Shown piece after piece: positions 22,083-33,896 of a stretch of 64,000 bases of DNA. Numbering within the stretch: position 1 is the stretch's first letter; every line of letters starts with the position of its first letter. Below the pieces are notes generated by a model. The model worked only from the letters and a program-made list of their open reading frames with translations, was not told the DNA's origin and ran no database searches. A program made the translations under genes and the position numbers. The DNA comes from Phallus indusiatus (Eukaryota > Basidiomycota > Agaricomycetes > Phallales > Phallaceae), in contig JAQFWX010000071.1 in assembly GCA_027605045.1 (NCBI GenBank), forward strand, positions 1 through 64,000. The letters are read 5' to 3'.

Positions 22083-23187
22083 TTATATGTCAATGCCAAC
22101 TAATAAAAAGGCTGAATCGACTTCTAAGGGTGACTTAGTGACAACAGTTCCGCCAACATACATCAGTGAATGAAGAAGTTCGCCTGAATAGTTATGAGAG
22201 AGTGCTACATGGGAAATATTAATGGCTCACCGAGCACAGGCGATTCTTTATCTAAAACAATCACAAAGGCTTCGCAGTTAAGATGTTCATCAGCTAAATC
22301 CATAAGGGCAACGATACTAATTGAAAGTTCAGAAATAGCTTCATTCAATGACGTAGAGCAACATACCTCTCTCGCAGATCAACATGCTCTGCGCCTTTAC
22401 CATGAACATAAAGGGTACGACGATCAGTAGGTAAATCAAGGACTATTCCTTCCCATTCCGCTTTGAGTCCGGGTGAAGTTATGTTTACACTCTTCGCAAA
22501 TGGAAGAGCAGTGAGACCGGATCGAGGGAATAGGGTTGTCAGGAAGTCCAATGCAGCTGAGGATTGTTTTGCGCTGATATGACCAAATCCCTCGCCAGCC
22601 TTTCCTCCAACATCTTCGGGGGTATATGGAGGAGTAATAAGCGCATGTGACGGATTTTGAACAATATTCTTGACAGGGATTGGGATAGAAGCCATTGGGG
22701 AAGATAAAGAAAGGGATTCAACAGATGACGCTGGTTCGCTAGGCACACTTTCAGGACTTGGAGGATATACGTTGTTTTTACGAGCACGGGGAATTGAAAA
22801 ATGACCAGACATAGGAAACGAAGAAAAAAATGACGCCGAATTGTCTCTCACACAATTCGACGACCCTCCGTCAGGAGGGCATTTTTCATTAGGCATGTCA
22901 AAAATGCCACTATTTACTTTAGGTTAACACAACAGGACACGATAATCCTTTTGTTGACTTACCCCTGGTCCGCCCGAGAAGGTAGTGGAATAGTAGTAGA
23001 TATTGTCTGCATCCTGAACGTGGCAAACAGCAAGAACATTGTCAGAAGAAGGAGCCCCATCCCCAACGGTTTGACGGCCGTTGCTGCGTAGGGATGTCAG
23101 GATGGTTAAACATGACGAAGGGTGAGCTTACGTGGGGCAAAGACTAGATATGGAATTTGTTGATAAATTCAGATAATGATTCGTCAT
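22083..23187 (-). CDS. OAZ1: Ornithine decarboxylase antizyme, expressed by +1 ribosomal frameshift
   Basis: Antizyme binds ornithine decarboxylase and sends it to the proteasome, limiting polyamine synthesis; polyamines stimulate the frameshift that makes it. Exons are 23187-23132, 23083-22963, 22909-22367, 22316-22231 and 22183-22083. ORF1 is 62 codons ending ...TTT TGA at 22903-22898. Skipping one base continues through DMPNEKCPPDGG in the +1 frame. All downstream phases then close to a 301-residue protein. The antizyme core is seen as LKAEWEGIVLDLP, TLYVHGKGAEHVDLRER, SIVALMDLADEHLNCEAFVI and LLHSLMYVGGTVVTKSPLEV, ending FLLVGIDI. ORF1 contains YYYSTTFSGGPG. It is divergent from VPS8 and co-directional with the esterase downstream. 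Confidence 0.93.
22897..22903 (-). promoter_or_regulatory. Antizyme +1 programmed frameshift site (TTT TGA C)
   Basis: The zero-frame stop codon TGA directly follows TTT, and the +1 frame is open from the overlapping GAC for the rest of the gene. Antizyme shift sites in other organisms also use a sense codon followed by UGA. The site lies nine bases inside exon 3, just after the intron at 22910-22962. Confidence 0.88.
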
Positions 23188-23392
23188 GATGTGCCAACTT
23201 GTTTAATGTTAAACTGGGAAAAAATACGAATTTCTGGAGGCTGAACAGGTCGTTGAGGCTCGGTGTGGATGAGGTCAATGGAGAAGAAGTGGCGAGGACC
23301 TCAAGGAACCAGGTCCCCGGCCACCCACCAAGCCCATTACATAATACGGACCTTGTTTATGTAAATGCTCTCGCGCAGCTCGCACTTCGTCA

Positions 23393-26300
23393 ATGCAAGA
23401 GGACAATCGCGAGGAAAACATCCATTATTTCGACGAAAACAATGAAGAGGAGGAGATAAACTTGAATCAAGATCTAAATACCTCGCGCTACGACACGCAA
23501 CTGGAAGAAGCGCTGGGTCTGCACGAGGACGATGACAATGAATATTTCCTGTACGAAGGAGACGATTCGAATCAGGAACCGCCAGCTACGTATGATGAAC
23601 AACTGAGGAGTGTTTTGCATGATACCGATGGTGTAGAGACGTATTCTCTTGACGAGCGTCACAGCGGCAGTGCGGCTGAAACGTTCAACGATGATATATC
23701 TCCGAAGGTACGTGTTTGAATGTATTTTACTAAACCTCTAAGAACGTGTCATCATCAAGTAGATAGCAGTTTCTGGTCACTCTACCCCTTTGTCATTTAA
23801 TTTAACTTCCAACTCAAATTCTGGCCTCATGGATACTTCCTCCCGCTATTCACGCTTCTTCCCACATGCGACTCTTTCGCGTCTTCGTTCGTTTGTGCCT
23901 CAGCCCGTGGACAGATCCATACTACCGGCTGCGACTGCCATCGAGCTTTCTGGCTCGCCAAGGGACTCAGCGTCCTCCCCGACTAATCTGATGAATTCGT
24001 CGGATGAACGTGTCAAGCGGCAACTATTCCACGAAGCGTTTCGGTGGTCATCTCTAAAAGATCTGGGACAGCATATTTTTGTCAAAAAGGCAGCCACGAT
24101 GCTAGGCTCTTCCTTCGGTGAACCTACAGTACTTGCCGTCAATGGTCGAATATGCATTGGTACCGATAGGGGATACGCTTTGGTATTCAATTTGAAGCAA
24201 GAGCTAGTATGTATATGCAAAGGCGAAATTACATGTGAGTCCTTCATTATCATGACAATCACAAATACTGATACGAGTCGTAGCTGCTGTAACTGGTCCC
24301 GTCACTGCTGTCGCATTGTCCCGGGATCATACCTTCGTTGCTGTTGGCTACGGCAGAGGCTACATAAATCTCTTTGAGATATCGCGGCCTCATACCCCAG
24401 CACGTATTGTCGCTCCAACTACGCCGACTGCTGTAGCTTCCGGGAGGAAAGAAGGACATATTGAAGGTGTTACGATAACAGGTCTCGAGTTCATAGGCTC
24501 TCGACATACCACTATTGTCTCCATTGATCACACCGGGCTAGCTTTCTACCATAGTCTCGGAAAGATCCTCTTTGTTGAAGCTACCGACACACTAAGAATA
24601 CTTGGAAAGTACTCTGATTTTCCGTTCGCTGTCCAAAACAATGGAGTCTCGAAAGATAACGAAGCTGGGACAACACATTCTACTGTTCGAAAGGGTAACG
24701 TAGTGCTGGCAATGGCATCTTTACCCATAGGGCCAGTGCCTCATTCTATTGAGAACCACTCGGTTATTGCCTTGTTGACATCTTCTAAGTTAGTTGTAGT
24801 TGGATTAAAACCTGCCCCACGCACCTGGTATCGCAAGCATCGTGGTAATGTGGACGAGCTTCCTACTGAAAGCTCAAGGTGGAGAGGTTGTCTCGCTTGG
24901 CTTCCGAGCATGGATACTACCTGTATTGCCGCCGATGGAAGCATTACCTCAAACACTCGTGATGAGAAAAATGCTTCGCGTACCCAGCCTACGTTGGCTT
25001 ATAGTTGGGATCGCACTGTTTTTCTATTGCAGGTTATGGAGAAGAAGGTTCAAAAGAAATCGGATGGTTCGAAGGACACAGCAGCAACCGATATTGAGAT
25101 TCTAGATTTCAAAGAGCTTGCTCAATGGTCGACTAATGAAGATTATCTTGCTCTTCAATGGTACAACGCTTATGTATGTTTGACGTCGCCTAAACCGAAT
25201 TATTACCTGAAATGCCCAATTAGTTGCTCGTGGCCTGTACCGCCACGCGTATTGAAGTCTGGGATGTAAGGCAACCTTCGCGTGTTGAAAGCGTTCAAAC
25301 ACCAATCCTATCATTATCACCATTACATGCGCAGAAGAATATAGATTACGGTTGCATTGCCCATGGCATCCGGATTTATAAAGGAAAACTATTTCATTTA
25401 GTATGTTCTATGCTTTTACTTTATACATTGAACGGTTGCTAACAACTTAGTAGTGTCAACATGAAGTACGCGTGGGTGTTTTATTATCCTGGGCAGATAG
25501 AATTTTATCTTCGGTGGAAGAAGGGGATTTTTTGACTGCTATAGAAATAGCCAAAACATATTATACCTTCAATGCTCCTGGTAATCGTCTGGGGTTGCCT
25601 GTAGATGAAGTCGCTTTGAAAGCTTTAGTTGGAAAAAGGTTGCGGGACTTGATGTTAGCTTCAGCCCGCTATATCTTCTCCGAGGATCGTCTTACCGATT
25701 TCACACATGTTACACCGGAGAACCGTGGAGTAGACCGGACCTCACTTTTCGAAAATATGGTCAATACGTGTCTAGATGCTTGCATTGCTTTAAATGACTT
25801 CGAGTTCATCTTCGAAGACTTGTTTGATTTCTATCAAAACTCGGGAATTACATCAATATTCTTGCGGGAGCTAGAACCTTATATTCTAGAGGGTACGGTC
25901 CGTTCGATTCCTCCGCGAATAACGCAAAAGCTTATTGCTATGCATGAAAACGATGGAGCCTTCGATCATGCAGAACGCGTCATTTGGCATATTGATCCCG
26001 AGTGTCTCGATGTTGATCAAGCCTTATCACTATGTCGGAAGCAGAAGCTTTATGACGCGCTTATCTATGTTTACACTACCTCCCTCAAGGATTATCTTAC
26101 ACCATTGGTTGAACTCATGGAACTAATCCCCCGATTCTCCAAAATCGCCATCAAACATATTCAAGCAGCAACTCAGACTTTGTGGATCACGAGATGGAGG
26201 CTTCCGTTATCAATGCGTACAAAATATTTTCATATCTGTCAGATACGTTGACAGGTTTGGTATACCCAAATCAGCATCCGATGCCCCTTAGCGATCGTAC

Positions 26301-28113
26301 CCAAGCCAAAAAGGACATTTACTCTTTTCTCTTTTTTGGCCAATCCCACTCATATACCTGGCCTGCAGGCGAAACTGGGAAACTGATTGTAAATTCCGGA
26401 AGTGATCCTGCATATCCATATGTTAGGCTGCTTTTGCAGTTTGATGCGGAGGCTTTGCTACACACTTTGGATATGGCTTTCGAAGACGAATATTTCAATG
26501 ACGAAACGGAGTTTATCAGCCGGCTCGTCATCGTCAAGATCCTGATCGAAGTTTTAACTTCATCCAAAATGTCACCCAACGTCAATATGATGATAAATAT
26601 CTTCATTGCGCGAAACGTTCCCAAATACCCCCAATCTATATATACATATATGTCCCCAAGTTGTTTACAAACAGTCTTGCTTAGTCTCGCTGAAGAAGAC
26701 GATGCATCAACCCGAGAGGATCGCCAACTGGCAGCGGAATATCTTATCTCAATCTACAGCCCCCATGATCACGAGGAAGTGATGGAGCTCTTCAGACAGG
26801 CTGGATTTTACCGGATATTACGAACATGGTATCGGACTGACCAAAAATGGACTTCCCTAATTTGCACCTATATCGAAGATCCGGATATCGATCCAGCTCA
26901 AATCTTTGAAAGCCTGGATGAAGTTCTCGCTTCGATGAAACAAGCAACCAAGGAACCAGTATCAACGGAAACATTCGATGTCATTCTAAGCGTTCTTCCC
27001 CGTCTTCTAGAAACTGAAGTTACGGAGACGGCTATTTTCATTGACAAACACCTACAAAATTTACATGAGCGTGTTCTGAGCGAGATTCCGTCTCCACACA
27101 AGCAATTCATTTACCTGCGGTGTTTACTTGAACCAAATGCTTTACCTGAAGAGACCTTCTGGTATAATACAAGCATACGCCAACGACCACCTTCACTAGA
27201 TCTGCCAGGCAGTCTTCGAGAGCAGTATCTGAAGCTGTTGTGCCAATATGATGCTAAAGGCGTCATCAGCTGTCTTAGCCACTTTCCTGACGACTTTCTT
27301 GACGTCAGTCGTGCGATATCGATCTGCGATGACAACGATATTCATGACGCAGTCGTTTGGATGCTTGATTCCCGAGGCGACACTAAGGAAGCCTTTAAGA
27401 AGCTCAAGGCGTCGACAATGACACTTGCTTCACGACTTGGAGAGTGCCTGACTTCGGAGAGAGAGAAGCCTGAAAATTACATGCTTTCACAAAGTTTACT
27501 AGATAAATTGAAAGGTCTGGGCGATATTGGCCTCCGCATTTGCGTAGATCGATCTGCTATCAGCTCTTCTGCCGCAGTAGAGGATTTCTGGTTCGAGCTA
27601 TTAGCGACACAAGTTGATGCTGCTCAAACTGTGTCCTATTTTCATCACACCGTGAACAATGCACAAGTTCAACCCCACGACGAGGAAGCTTTGGCTCTAC
27701 TACGGTCGTTGGTACAATCGACTTTTACATCTCTTATTTCAATAGGATCTTCGTCGACCATATCTTTTCCCCGGTTGTTCAAGAGACTAGTCGAGTCTGT
27801 TTCTGAATCAACATCAAATCATTCTTCATACTCGGAATTCAGAGTAATTCTAACATCTATGATGGATTCCTATAGAGGTGAAGGTGATTTGTTGTCAATA
27901 ACTGACCACCTGGTGAAACGAGATCTGTTTGAAGCAACAGAGCAATTGGCGCGATCGAGACTACGTGGATCAAGAGCACGCGAGAAAATGTGCTCGGGCT
28001 GCCGGAAATCTGTGTCGGAAAGCGCGAAGGATTTGATCGACCAGGATTGGGCGGTTCAAAGATTTTCGGGACTTGTTTTCCATCAAAAGTGTCTTCCAGC
28101 TACCTTTGCATGA
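23393..28113 (+). CDS. VPS8: Vps8, CORVET tethering complex subunit (one apparent frameshift)
   Basis: Vps8 is the Rab5-binding subunit of CORVET, which tethers early endosomes. Exons are 23393-23707, 23763-24234, 24284-25173, 25224-25400 and 25454-28113. They give about 1504 residues if one base is restored near 26140. The N-terminus is acidic and disordered. WD40-type repeats follow (RICIGTDRGYALVFN, FVAVGYGRGYINLFEISRP, GLEFIGSRHTTIVSIDHTGLA), then a long alpha-solenoid. The C-terminus is a RING-like zinc motif, CSGCRKSV ... FHQKCLP. At CTCCAAAATCG (26137-26147) the frame moves back by one base inside conserved sequence (PLVELMELIPRFS to NAYKIFSYLSDTLTGLVYP). One A missing from an A-run explains it. 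It is divergent from antizyme by 205 bases. Confidence 0.88.
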
Positions 28114-28347
28114 GGTCGGATATGGCCATGATAGTATAATATATGTATCCTTCAAAAAAATTTATCAATTAGTGAATAGTTAGGATTGTACATCAACGTC
28201 AATATTTATACTATCATGGGTCATTGGATTCTGCTGGACCGGAGTCCGCCGAGTCATGGGTCCTTGAAGGTGGCCGGAGTCGTGTGGACCTCAACTTGAC
28301 TGATCACTACCATCTTTCCTATTAGTTACAACACGAATAACACCCAT

Positions 28348-30447
28348 ATGTCTGATTGCGAGTACTCTGACGCTGACGAAGATGGCTATTACGACGACGA
28401 CGAAGAAATGGATCAGCAGGAAGAAGGTACATGACACATGCCCCATCCTGTCTTGTTTCACTTATGGCTTTTGTAGGTTCATCACATTCAGAAGAGGAGG
28501 ACGATGATATGGACGAGGAATACCAGTACATTGATGATGCCCGTCTACCTTCTCCTAAAGGCAAACGCAAGCAGTACGAGGTTACCTATGAATCTTTGTC
28601 AGTGAAAGCCATAGAAGATATTATCCAGAAGGAGGCAGAGCATATCGTTGGAATATTTGAAGTTGACGTATGTTGTGTGGCATTACTACTAATTTGGGTG
28701 ATAATCTTTTGATTTAGCTAAACACTGCGATTTTATTACTGCGGTCCATGAACTGGAACAAGGAGCGTCTCATCGAGAAGTTTATGGACAACCCCACAAG
28801 CGTTAATCGGTTCGCGGGGCTCGTAGTCGAACCGTCTCCTCCTCAGCCTGTTTCTTCTCCTGTCCGTCAAAACCCTTCCCGAAGGACAGTTCGGTCTCCT
28901 TCCCCACCTGGCTCGAAGCGTTCCATATCACAAGTTATATCTAACGAACATTTCGTATGCCCCGTTTGCTGCCTCGAAGATCCCGAGGAAATTTTGTCAT
29001 TGAAATGTGGTCACAAGTACTGTTCCGACTGCTGGTCCATGTATATTTCGTCTAAGATTCACGGGGAAGGGGAAGTGTCTTTCACTTGCATGTCGACGGG
29101 TTGCTCTATTGCAGTTCCTGACTCATTCATCATGAAAGTCTCCTCACCACAGATTATTGAGAGATTTCATGAATTGATCGTACGGAGTTTTGTGGCGCAC
29201 CAATCGCAACTGAAATTTTGCCCGGCGCCATCTTGCGTTTATACTGTCAAGTGCACCTCTTCTATAACGAAATCGACGCTTAACAAGGTAGTGCCTACGG
29301 TGCGATGTGGGGAGGGTCATGCATTTTGCTTTGGCTGTACTGTTGAATCAGATCATCGGCCTCTGGTTTGCAGTGTAGCCAAATTATGGTTAAAGAAATG
29401 TCAAGACGATAGTGAAACCGCAAACTGGATTAAAAGTAACACCAAGGAATGTTCCAAATGTCAAAGTACCATTGAAAAGAATGGCGGCTGCAAGTATGTA
29501 CCTATGTCCCTGCGTTCGCCTTTTTATAACACTCCGTATTAGCCACATGACCTGTAAAAAATGCAAGCATGAGTAAGTTTTACAAATTTGTTGGGATGTC
29601 ATTATTGACTTTCGCCCAGATTTTGTTGGGTTTGCATGGGTAAGAGACAAGACGGATTTCTTTATTTGTACTGAGTTTCAAGAAAGGACCATGGTCTGAA
29701 CACGGAACTGCCTGGTACTCGTGCAATCGATACGACGAGAAGGCTGGTGTGGATGCCAGAGATGCGCAGTCACGCAGTCGAGCATCCCTAGAACGATATC
29801 TCCATGTAAGACTTTTTTATCTTAGCTCTCAGAGAAGGTTGACTAATATCAATCTAATTTAGTACTATAACCGATGGGCAAATCACGAACAATCAGCCAA
29901 ACTTTCCAAGGAGTTGTATGCAAAGACCGAGAAGAAGATGGAAGAAATGCAAATAACATCAGACCTGACATGGATCGAGGTTCAGTTTGCTCGAAAGGCT
30001 GTTGATGAAGCTGAGCGCTGCCGGACGACATTGAAATGGACATATGCGATGGCATATTATTTGGAGAAGGGAAACGAGAAAGAACTCTTTGAAGATAATC
30101 AGCGGTAAGTCAAAGTAAAAAGAAGGTCGAAAATACATACTTACTGACATACAGAGACCTTGAGAAAGCCGTTGAAGACCTTTCGGAATTGCTCGAGGAA
30201 CCTATTAATCCCGAGAAGATAGCAGATCTTCGGCAGAAAATGACCGACAAAACGGTAAGCAAAGTTATCTAATTAAGATGTACAATGAAGACCAAGTATC
30301 ATTTTGAAGGTTTATGTTCAAAAACGAAATGAAATCGTTCTAGAAGATACCGCTCAAGGTTTTCTGGAGGGGAGGTGGAGATGGAATGTTCCCATTGAAG
30401 GTTTTGACGAAGACGAAGATGAAGATTATTTTGATCAAGAAGATTAA
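28348..30447 (+). CDS. ARI1: Ariadne-type RBR E3 ubiquitin ligase
   Basis: RBR ligases of the Ariadne group accept ubiquitin from E2 (UbcH7-like) on a RING2 cysteine, often working with cullin-RING ligases. The N-terminus is acidic ([25 protein letters not shown]), then a UBA-like region ([20 protein letters not shown]). RING1 is seen as [19 protein letters not shown] followed by YCSDCW, the IBR as [13 protein letters not shown] and [15 protein letters not shown]2 is [15 protein letters not shown] followed by HMTC, where the GGC cysteine is the catalytic one. The auto-inhibitory Ariadne domain follows ([14 protein letters not shown]). The tail is acidic ([13 protein letters not shown]). About eight exons begin at 28348-28426; the RING2 region is cut by two very short exons. 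It lies 235 bases after VPS8 on the same strand. Confidence 0.92.
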
Positions 30448-30685
30448 AGAGCACGGGAATTTGGGCGGAATGCACGTACTAGTACCTCTTAAACAGTAAT
30501 ACTGTCCCAAAGTTCTAAATCCCCCGCTTCACTACCCAATTACTCAGCATTATTATATCATTAATTTAGAGTAATGAGTGAACGTAATTGCTTGCCAGGC
30601 TGGAAACACAACGGTTCCCTTACAACCTACCTGTACCAAGTCGCCAATATTTCGCCGATTATGTAATCGAAATATCATTTTTACC

Positions 30686-31784
30686 ATGAAGTTAACCCGC
30701 TCTTTATTGTCTCTAAAGAACTCACGGGGTATTATTTCCAGGACGTTTACATCTAGTAAAGCTGGTATGGTGAATTCTTGCGTTTTCCGTCTGTAAATTC
30801 ACAATACGACATGTAGCCTGTAAAGGTAAACGGCGCTCATTAGCTGCTCAAGTTCTGGACGAGGATGATTTTGCCTTCGATGGATCGTTGAAAGAAGATG
30901 AAGACCTATTCGGATCTTCCCCTACTTCGGAAACTGCTCTGGAAGCTACTCAGAACAACTCTCATCAGGATATGAGGGTCGAATTATTTAATGCACTTCA
31001 CGTATCTTCTCTAGCAATCTTGAACTTGGGAAGACAAATGTCACAGCCGCCTAGGAAAAGTACAGTGGTTAGGTTGATATCTCTCGCTAAAGGCAAGGAG
31101 GATTTGCGCAAAATATTAGACGTCATAGCGGCCTTTCGGAATATTTCGCGACCACCCGATCTCAAAACTTGCGACGATTTCCTTGGTTAGTTTTTTTCTA
31201 CCGCTTAAACTTCGTACACTTGGCTTACTTTCCGCCCCACAATTAGGCCGTTGCATAACTCTTGGTCATCCAGAAATTGCCTTAGAGGCTTTACAGAAAC
31301 GATCCAAGTACGGTGTAGACATTCCCTCTCTCGTTACGGCTCGACGACTTTTACACGCATTATCGCGACCTTCTTCCAAAGTCACACATCAGATCCTATC
31401 CGATACTCTCCAATTTGCTGAGTTGTATCCCACTTACGGTCTTCCGCCTGCTTCCACGGATGTTTTTCTTGTGCTACCGTAGCGTCTGCAATCTCTCGCT
31501 TTGTTCTGGAATCACCAGAACAGGAAGATCCACAGACCAACCTAATTAATACGGATGCCGTGACCTCTGCATGGAAGGATATATTACTAGACTTGAAGAA
31601 AATATCGGGAAAGCAGATGGTTGAGCACGAGACCGTGGAAGCCAAGACGTTACATAGGTTGAAAGGACGTGTTAGCGAAATACGAACGGCAATAAGGAAG
31701 TCCGAAAAACGATCTGAATTATGGCTCAAAAGGCTAGAGTCAAAGGTTAACCATAGATTGAATACTGTCGCACTTGATGCATAA
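30686..31784 (+). CDS. Probable mitochondrial protein of unknown function (one apparent frameshift)
   Basis: Exons 30686-30764, 30817-31185 and 31247-31784 give about 328 residues if one T is restored at 31463-31467. The first ~26 residues (MKLTRSLLSLKNSRGIISRT) are basic, Ser-rich and free of acidic residues, a typical mitochondrial presequence. The middle is helical (GRCITLGHPEIALEALQKRS) with a weak TPR/PPR look. The C-terminal ~100 residues are charged and probably helical (KTLHRLKGRVSEIRTAIRKS). Without the frame correction the third exon stops at 31482, although the coding pattern resumes immediately in another frame. A mitochondrial translation or respiratory-assembly role would fit, but I do not recognise the family. 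Confidence 0.55.
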
Positions 31785-31983
31785 AAGTGTAAATTCCAAT
31801 AATCCAATAATGAGATCGATTTGGCATGGAGAAATATATTAATATACATAGGCATGACAATAGAAGAAACTTGCTTTTAGAAATAATCGTGGAATACAAA
31901 TCAATTATTTACTGCTGAGAATCGAATTATTGTCCTTGTAAAATCTTAAGCATATGAGCCACAGTACAATAAAGTAGCACTGT

Positions 31984-33001
31984 TCATACGCCATCAGTTT
32001 CGTCAAATATCTTTAAAACGGCCGCAGCCCAATCGTCCGAAGCGCGAACTTGATAGTTAATTCGGGGAGGTCGAGAATCTTCAAGATGCTCTTTAAACTT
32101 GACTTGAGATGTAGTTCTTTTGAGAGGAGAAGTATCCGCCTCAGCAAATATCACGGACGACATCGTCCATTCCGTAAAGGTTCCCAGTCGAGACTGTTCA
32201 TTCTCCAACACTGTCAAGGGTGACTTTAAGGCGTGAGATTCATCTTGTGCATTAAAGAAATCTCGAGACAGCGTTTTATCCCGCATAGACTGCCGTGAGG
32301 CTGGTCGAGAAGGTTGAGACCATGTTGTTCGTTGAGAGGATTCAGAGAATGTACGACCATTGGTCAACCATGGACGATGAGGAGTTCCTCGGGTTTCCGA
32401 CCGGACCCCTAATTCATCCGGCCAGCCTAAACTGGGATCGAGGTCTTCTCTGAAGGAAAGTGGTAGCGTCAAAGTAGGATGAGGAGCAATCTGCTCTTCA
32501 GTATCCACGACGCTTGGCAGTGTGTTTTGAGCTTCTGAGCTTAAGGAAGCCCGATTCATGGCTTTCCTAATTTTTGAATAATGTCTGCGGAGTTTAGTCT
32601 CTGTTGGAGAAGTAGTTTCTTCATCCTTCGCTTCCTGTTTATCCACAAAACTCGGGGCTAAGTAAGAGTTGCGCTTGACGGCAGATTCGTCAATTTCATG
32701 TAAGGAGTCACTGGAACAGGGGCACCCTATGTAACTCGAGAGGAGAGCAAATTTTCTCAAAGATGGCGAGGAAGGAGTTGGTTGTGATATTGGTGAAGAT
32801 GAGTTGGACGGTGCAGAGGGAAATGACACAGTATTTCCACGGGGAGAATTAAGTAGTGGAACATCGCAAAACGAATCGTCAGAAACGGCTTGGGGCTACG
32901 TAGGAAAACAGCTGTCAGTGGGATAAACTCAACAAATAAGCACATACCTTTTTCTTCCTCCGCGTAAGAAATGCAGGACTTGGCACTGAATACTTTGACA
33001 T
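31984..33001 (-). CDS. Disordered hypothetical protein with C-terminal DWAAAVL motif
   Basis: Two exons, 33001-32948 and 32895-31984, join in phase to give 321 residues. Nearly the whole protein is Ser/Pro/Thr-rich and predicted disordered, with possible phosphosites (SPRG, TSPLKR). The most ordered-looking part is the extreme C-terminus, NYQVRASDDWAAAVLKIFDE. The large RhoGAP at 38.4-43.4 kb ends in a very similar segment (EEDWASAVLSI), so the two may share a binding partner. No enzymatic domain is visible. The gene converges on the mitochondrial-protein gene, 199 bases between stops. Confidence 0.55.
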
Positions 33002-33896
33002 GCTCAGAAAAGCCTGTAGATAGTATGGGCTATCGCTAATTCACTCGTCACCAGCGAAAACGGGAAAACTAATCGCAAGGTGTGATGGAACGATAAATAT
33101 GAGCTGGATGCTGTTGCGCGCTCGATTGGTGAATCGGTAAGTAGACAACAGAAAAAGGAAGAGCTACTAACTCAAAAGAATGAGACCAGATTCGGGGTCT
33201 CCGTCATTTATAACAATTGAAGAGATCACGTTGATGACGTTCTTATTGCTCTGAAATGAAAAGCACAATTGCCAGAGGTTGGCTGAGGTTGGCAGCAGTA
33301 GCTCGTTACTGGTAAACCTGATCCGACGATTCTAATTAGCGAAGATTATCGGAATGGAGAATGTGGATTTACCGTCGCCGCAACAAGTTGTAACAAGCTT
33401 ATTTTGCTTTCTTCTGATATCTAGAGTGAAATGGTAGGTTGAACAACCTCAGGTGTTTTTATCTTGCCAACGAGGTCCCCGAACCGTCGACACGTTTCAC
33501 GAACACGTTGTAAAAAGTATTACATGGTGATTTGCAAATTGATCATGCCGCTCGAGGTAGGATTAGGTTCACTATTGACTTTTTAGCAAAATACCGCGCG
33601 CAATGCGGAAGCAAAAGCCAAAAAAATGAAATGAAATGGTCGTAGGCTGGCATGATGATGCTGAATCGAAGGGTCAATTACATAACCGATTGGGAGTGCA
33701 ATTGCTTGGGCGACTCATTAATAAAACTGACAATTCTCCAGACACCGAGCATCGAGCGCATTGAATTTGCATATTCAAACAATAGTGTTTTCAAAAAAAA
33801 TTGACTAAATAACACAATTCAAAACAAAGGGAGAATTCACGTAGTCATGAACTTGAAAGCATACAGGGATCGACTCCCACGGGCAAGAATTTGGTG
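33002..33896. other. Intergenic region, 895 bp
   Basis: It holds the promoter of the gene ending at 33001 and the 3' flank of the gelsolin-like gene. No open frame of note, RNA gene or repeat is seen. Confidence 0.4.

Noticed and set aside
22345..22896. Antizyme starting at the internal Met (22896)
   Set aside because: The upstream ORF1, its introns and the TTT TGA C overlap match known antizyme organisation, so the Met is internal to the +1 frame.
26182..28113. The second half of VPS8 as an independent gene
   Set aside because: It begins in mid-domain with no promoter, and one restored base joins it to the upstream exon in conserved sequence.
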